Shown here piece by piece: positions 5,724 to 8,269 of a DNA stretch of 8,269 nt. The first letter of the stretch is position 1. Each line of letters starts with the position of its first letter. The position numbers and the translations under genes are program-made. Source of the stretch: an uncultured Clostridia bacterium (GTDB lineage: Bacteria > Bacillota > Clostridia > Lachnospirales > Lachnospiraceae); the NCBI GenBank assembly GCA_946611595.1, contig CAMODY010000078.1, positions 1 through 8,269 of the forward strand, written 5' to 3'. The notes below the pieces were generated by a model, which had not been told where the DNA came from, made no database searches, and worked only from the letters and a program-made list of their open reading frames with translations.

Positions 5724-7181
5724 ATGAGAAACGTAAAAGCTCAGAGAAGATATATGATCATACTGGACATCGTACTGATCATCGCATTGATCTGCGGTAT
5801 CGTAGGCTTATTGATTGCAGGCGAGACCATCATCGATTCCATCTTCCATACACTGATGATGTTTACGCTGGCATATTTTTGGGAACCGGCAAACGTTCTG
5901 GTCAATATTGCCAGATATTTAGCCGCGTTCTTTACCTTCAGTGCGATCGTTGCACTTGTCTTCAGTGCGTTCCAGATTCTGCTGGACCGTATCCGCGGAA
6001 TGAAAAAGAACAGCACGTATATCTATGGAGACAATGAAATTGCAAAAGAGTATTTAGCTAAAAATAAAAAAGCGATTCATGGTATTCATGGATTTGTAGA
6101 AGCCGATAACTATATTTTATTAGACACGGAAGAGAAGAATTTGATCTTCTGTATGGAACATCGTGACGACTTAAAAGGAAAGCGGGTTTTCATGAAGACC
6201 GAAAACCTTCCGGGAGTCCTCTACAGGGATAAAAATCTCAGATCATTCTCTCCGGAAGAGCTGGCAGGAAGAAAACTTTGGGATTACTATGATCTGATCG
6301 ATAAGGCATATGATGAGAATGGAAACCCAAGAAAACTGACGGTTTCTCTGATCGGATGGGGAAAACTCGGAGAGCAGATCTTATTCTACGGACTTATGGC
6401 CAATTCCTTTGCGGATGTGACCTATCATATTTTTGGAGATTCCCACGTATTTGAAATGCTTCATGCAGACCATCTGGAAGATCTTGGGATTCAGGCATAT
6501 GAAACGGACTGGTATGATCATATTGATGTGATCAAAAAATCAGATATGATCATCATTGCGGAACAGAAAAACCAGATACAGCTAATCAATAGTCTGTTCA
6601 TGGTGTCTTCTGAGCTCAGGGTCGTTGTCTGCGCTGCTTTCCGCGGAGATGAGGCAAATAAGAAGCTTCTTCTTCAGAACAGAGCAGGAACAATACCTGC
6701 GGAAAATCTGACATTTTATAACTGGACAAAAGCATCGCGTTCGTTAGAAGCACTGAAGAAGGAAGAACGGTTGTTAAATGCCGATCTGGACAAAGAAGAT
6801 TTTACGCAGAAAAAGCTGCGCAGGAGAATTCAGCAGGAATGGGCAAGCATGGATACTTTCAGGAGATATGCATACCTGAATCTTCTGGATCTCCATCAGG
6901 TATATGATAAGATGAGAAAAGTCTGGGGAGATAGGGTAACGAAAGAGGAACTCTTAAGGCTTGTTCACAACAGAGTCCTTCATTACTACTGGTACCATAA
7001 CTGGAATTACTCTCCGCTTCCGGATCCGGATCATCCTGAAAAAGAATTGAATGAGGTTAAGAGACTGACACGCAGGCTCAGACCTTTAGAGGAATTAAGC
7101 GAAGAAGAGAAAGACATGGAATACAGGATCGTTCAGGACGTGTTGGATTCTTTTAAGGAAGAAGAAAAAGCTGAAAAGTAA
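5724..7181 (+). CDS. Channel-like membrane protein: two TM segments, tandem Rossmann (RCK/TrkA-N-like) domains and C-terminal RyR-like domain
   Basis: Function unknown. The 485 residues read as: a basic N-terminus; TM1 (about 10-32); a re-entrant-looking stretch (34-60) with TLAYF where a potassium filter would stand; TM2 (about 62-87) after the IARYLAAFFT block; a first, degenerate Rossmann-like unit (97-150, YIYGDNEIAKEYL); and a second with a clear G211-W-G213-KL-G216 dinucleotide motif (205-310). A helical region (340-400, including WASMDTFRRYAYLNLLDLH) follows. The C-terminal stretch (about 408-475) has VHNRVLHYYWYHNWNY, then RPLEELSEEEKDMEYRIV, and resembles the RyR domain (Pfam PF02026) as found in bacterial proteins. 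This layout recalls predicted ligand-gated ion channels with NAD(H) or nucleotide-sensing cytoplasmic domains; that role is inference. The ATG lies six bases after the flavin reductase stop, with AGG at 5712-5714 as ribosome site. Confidence 0.75.
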   Translation: MRNVKAQRRYMIILDIVLIIALICGIVGLLIAGETIIDSIFHTLMMFTLAYFWEPANVLVNIARYLAAFFTFSAIVALVFSAFQILLDRIRGMKKNSTYIYGDNEIAKEYLAKNKKAIHGIHGFVEADNYILLDTEEKNLIFCMEHRDDLKGKRVFMKTENLPGVLYRDKNLRSFSPEELAGRKLWDYYDLIDKAYDENGNPRKLTVSLIGWGKLGEQILFYGLMANSFADVTYHIFGDSHVFEMLHADHLEDLGIQAYETDWYDHIDVIKKSDMIIIAEQKNQIQLINSLFMVSSELRVVVCAAFRGDEANKKLLLQNRAGTIPAENLTFYNWTKASRSLEALKKEERLLNADLDKEDFTQKKLRRRIQQEWASMDTFRRYAYLNLLDLHQVYDKMRKVWGDRVTKEELLRLVHNRVLHYYWYHNWNYSPLPDPDHPEKELNEVKRLTRRLRPLEELSEEEKDMEYRIVQDVLDSFKEEEKAEK

Positions 7182-7191
7182 TGGAAATATA

Positions 7192-7220
7192 TTGAAATGA
7201 AAGGTAGCCGCAGTTACAAT
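7192..7220 (+). promoter_or_regulatory. Predicted sigma-A promoter of the GMP synthetase gene
   Basis: TTGAAA (7192-7197) and TACAAT (7215-7220) each match five of six consensus bases and have the ideal 17-bp spacer. The expected start is near 7227, giving a leader of about 52 bases before the ATG at 7279. The leader contains no recognisable purine riboswitch. The -10 element lies inside the inverted repeat at 7210-7226. Confidence 0.6.
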
Positions 7221-7226
7221 AACTGC
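7210..7226. repeat. 17-bp inverted repeat overlapping the -10 element, possible operator
   Basis: GCAGTTA and TAACTGC are perfect complementary arms of 7 bp around a CAA centre. The repeat covers the predicted -10 TACAAT, a usual place for a repressor site. It could instead fold as a weak terminator hairpin for the upstream membrane-protein gene, but the stem has only three G-C pairs, the loop is three bases, and AATCTTTTG is a poor U-tract. I favour an operator; the regulator is unknown. Confidence 0.45.
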
Positions 7227-7278
7227 AATCTTTTGAAATCAAACAATTAAATCATTCATTAACAGGAAGGAGCAATGC

Positions 7279-8268
7279 ATGGCACTTTTAAATCGCCCGG
7301 ACACAATGGAAAGAATCAATACCCCTGAACTGGCGCAGGCATTTATTGCGGAACAGATTCAGGATATCAAAGCACAGGTTGGAGATAAAAAAGTACTCCT
7401 TGCCTTATCCGGTGGAGTCGACTCATCCGTTGTTGCAGCGCTGTTGATCAAAGCGATTGGAAAACAGCTCGTTTGCGTACATGTAAATCATGGCCTCTTA
7501 AGAAAAGGAGAGCCAGAGCAGGTTATCAAAGTATTCAAAGATGAGATGGATGCAAACCTCATCTATGTTGATGCAGTAGACCGCTTCCTGGATAAACTTG
7601 CGGGAGTTGACGATCCGGAAGAGAAGCGCCACATCATTGGAGAAGAATTTATCGATGTCTTTGCAGAAGAAGCGCGTAAGTTAGAAGGCGTAGAGTTCCT
7701 GGCACAGGGAACTATCTGGCCGGACATCTTAGAGAGTGAAGCAGGAATCAAAGCCCATCATAATGCAGGCGGACTGCCGGCAGATATTGCAGATCGTTTT
7801 GAATTGGTTGAGCCGGTTCGTATCCTGTTTAAAGATGAAGTTCGTGTAGTCGGAAAAGAACTTGGACTTCCGGATGACATGGTTTATCGTCAGCCGTTCC
7901 CGGGACCGGGACTTGGCGTCCGCTGCGTAGGCGCGATCACACGTGACCGCTTAGAGGCGGTTCGTGAATCCGATGCGATCCTCCGCGAAGAGTTTGCAAA
8001 GAACGGACTTGCAGGAAAAGTATGGCAGTACTTTACAGTTGTTCCGGATTTCAAGAGCACCGGAATCAAAGACGGAAAGCGTACATTCGAATGGCCGTGC
8101 ATCATCCGCGCGATCAACACAACCGACGTTGTTGAAGTAACGGTTGAGCATTTAGATCCGGCACTGATGGATCATCTGGCAATGCGTATCACAACCGAAG
8201 TCGAAGGTATCAACAGAGTCCTTTATGACTTCACACCAAAACCACCGGCAACGGTCGAGTACGAATAA
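7279..8268 (+). CDS. guaA: GMP synthase, ATP-pyrophosphatase (synthetase) subunit without amidotransferase domain
   Basis: The enzyme adenylates XMP with ATP and aminates it to GMP, the last step of de novo guanine nucleotide synthesis. The protein is complete at 329 residues, against about 510-525 for the usual fused GuaA: the N-terminal class I glutamine amidotransferase domain is absent. Present are the PP-loop SGGVDSS (44-50), HVNHGLLRKGE (68-78), AQGTIWPD (142-149), HHNAGGLP (160-167), RILFKDEVR (181-189), RQPFPGPGL (204-212) and the C-terminal dimerisation/XMP-binding end KPPATVEYE (321-329). The start is set by AAGGAG (7267-7272), six bases before the ATG. Upstream sequence is intergenic, with no remnant of the missing domain, so this is not a recent truncation. 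It must use free ammonia or a separate glutaminase subunit, as in the two-subunit archaeal enzymes (GuaAa/GuaAb). It has its own promoter. Confidence 0.9.
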   Translation: MALLNRPDTMERINTPELAQAFIAEQIQDIKAQVGDKKVLLALSGGVDSSVVAALLIKAIGKQLVCVHVNHGLLRKGEPEQVIKVFKDEMDANLIYVDAVDRFLDKLAGVDDPEEKRHIIGEEFIDVFAEEARKLEGVEFLAQGTIWPDILESEAGIKAHHNAGGLPADIADRFELVEPVRILFKDEVRVVGKELGLPDDMVYRQPFPGPGLGVRCVGAITRDRLEAVRESDAILREEFAKNGLAGKVWQYFTVVPDFKSTGIKDGKRTFEWPCIIRAINTTDVVEVTVEHLDPALMDHLAMRITTEVEGINRVLYDFTPKPPATVEYE

Positions 8269-8269
8269 A

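Noticed and set aside
7182..7278. Purine (guanine/adenine or PRPP) riboswitch upstream of the GMP synthetase gene
   Set aside because: The leader after the predicted start is only about 52 bases and shows no paired P1/P2/P3 layout or conserved purine-aptamer core.
7275..7328. Short out-of-frame ORF starting at ATG 7275 just before the GMP synthetase start
   Set aside because: The ribosome site is only two bases from this ATG and six from the real one, and the 17-codon peptide has no distinguishing feature; leader-peptide control is possible but unsupported.
1..8269. Mobile element, phage remnant, CRISPR array or toxin-antitoxin pair
   Set aside because: No direct repeats, transposase, integrase, array-like spacing or small paired genes are visible; gene content and base composition look uniform.

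Overview
The window looks like chromosomal DNA from a Gram-positive, low-to-moderate GC anaerobe of the Clostridia, most plausibly Lachnospiraceae. The signs are AGGAGG-type ribosome sites, tight gene packing, the style of the protein sequences, and a PBP5-type carboxypeptidase with a Gram-positive signal peptide. The lineage is inferred from sequence character, not from a database match. All eight genes fill the window densely. No rRNA, tRNA, insertion sequence, phage gene or CRISPR array is visible, and no gene-free stretch exceeds about 110 bases.

Layout. Positions 1-2052 hold the end of a branched-chain amino acid (Liv/HAAT) ABC transporter operon: the 3' part of livM, then livG and livF, almost without gaps. 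Eleven bases after livF, on the same strand, comes a Sfp-type 4'-phosphopantetheinyl transferase (2064-2771), apparently the last gene of the transcript. A strong hairpin at 2812-2841 closes it and also serves the convergent gene. That gene, on the minus strand (2861-4258), is a secreted, membrane-anchored D-alanyl-D-alanine carboxypeptidase. A divergent promoter region (about 4259-4352) separates it from a plus-strand group: trmB (tRNA m7G46 methyltransferase), a flavin-reductase-fold protein, and a 485-residue membrane protein with two TM segments, two Rossmann-like domains and a C-terminal RyR-like domain. A short intergenic region (7182-7278) carries a good sigma-A-type promoter overlapped by a 17-bp inverted repeat. 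It is followed by a complete 329-residue GMP synthetase that lacks the usual glutamine amidotransferase domain.

How they fit together. LivM, LivG and LivF form an importer with partners that lie to the left of the window. The other genes are mostly housekeeping (tRNA modification, wall trimming, purine synthesis). The least ordinary items are the channel-like RyR protein coupled to a flavin reductase, the stand-alone GMP synthetase behind a possible operator, and the carboxypeptidase promoter that would place the transcription start exactly on its ATG. I see no clear complete new defence or biosynthetic system here; the RyR protein is the best candidate for an undescribed function.
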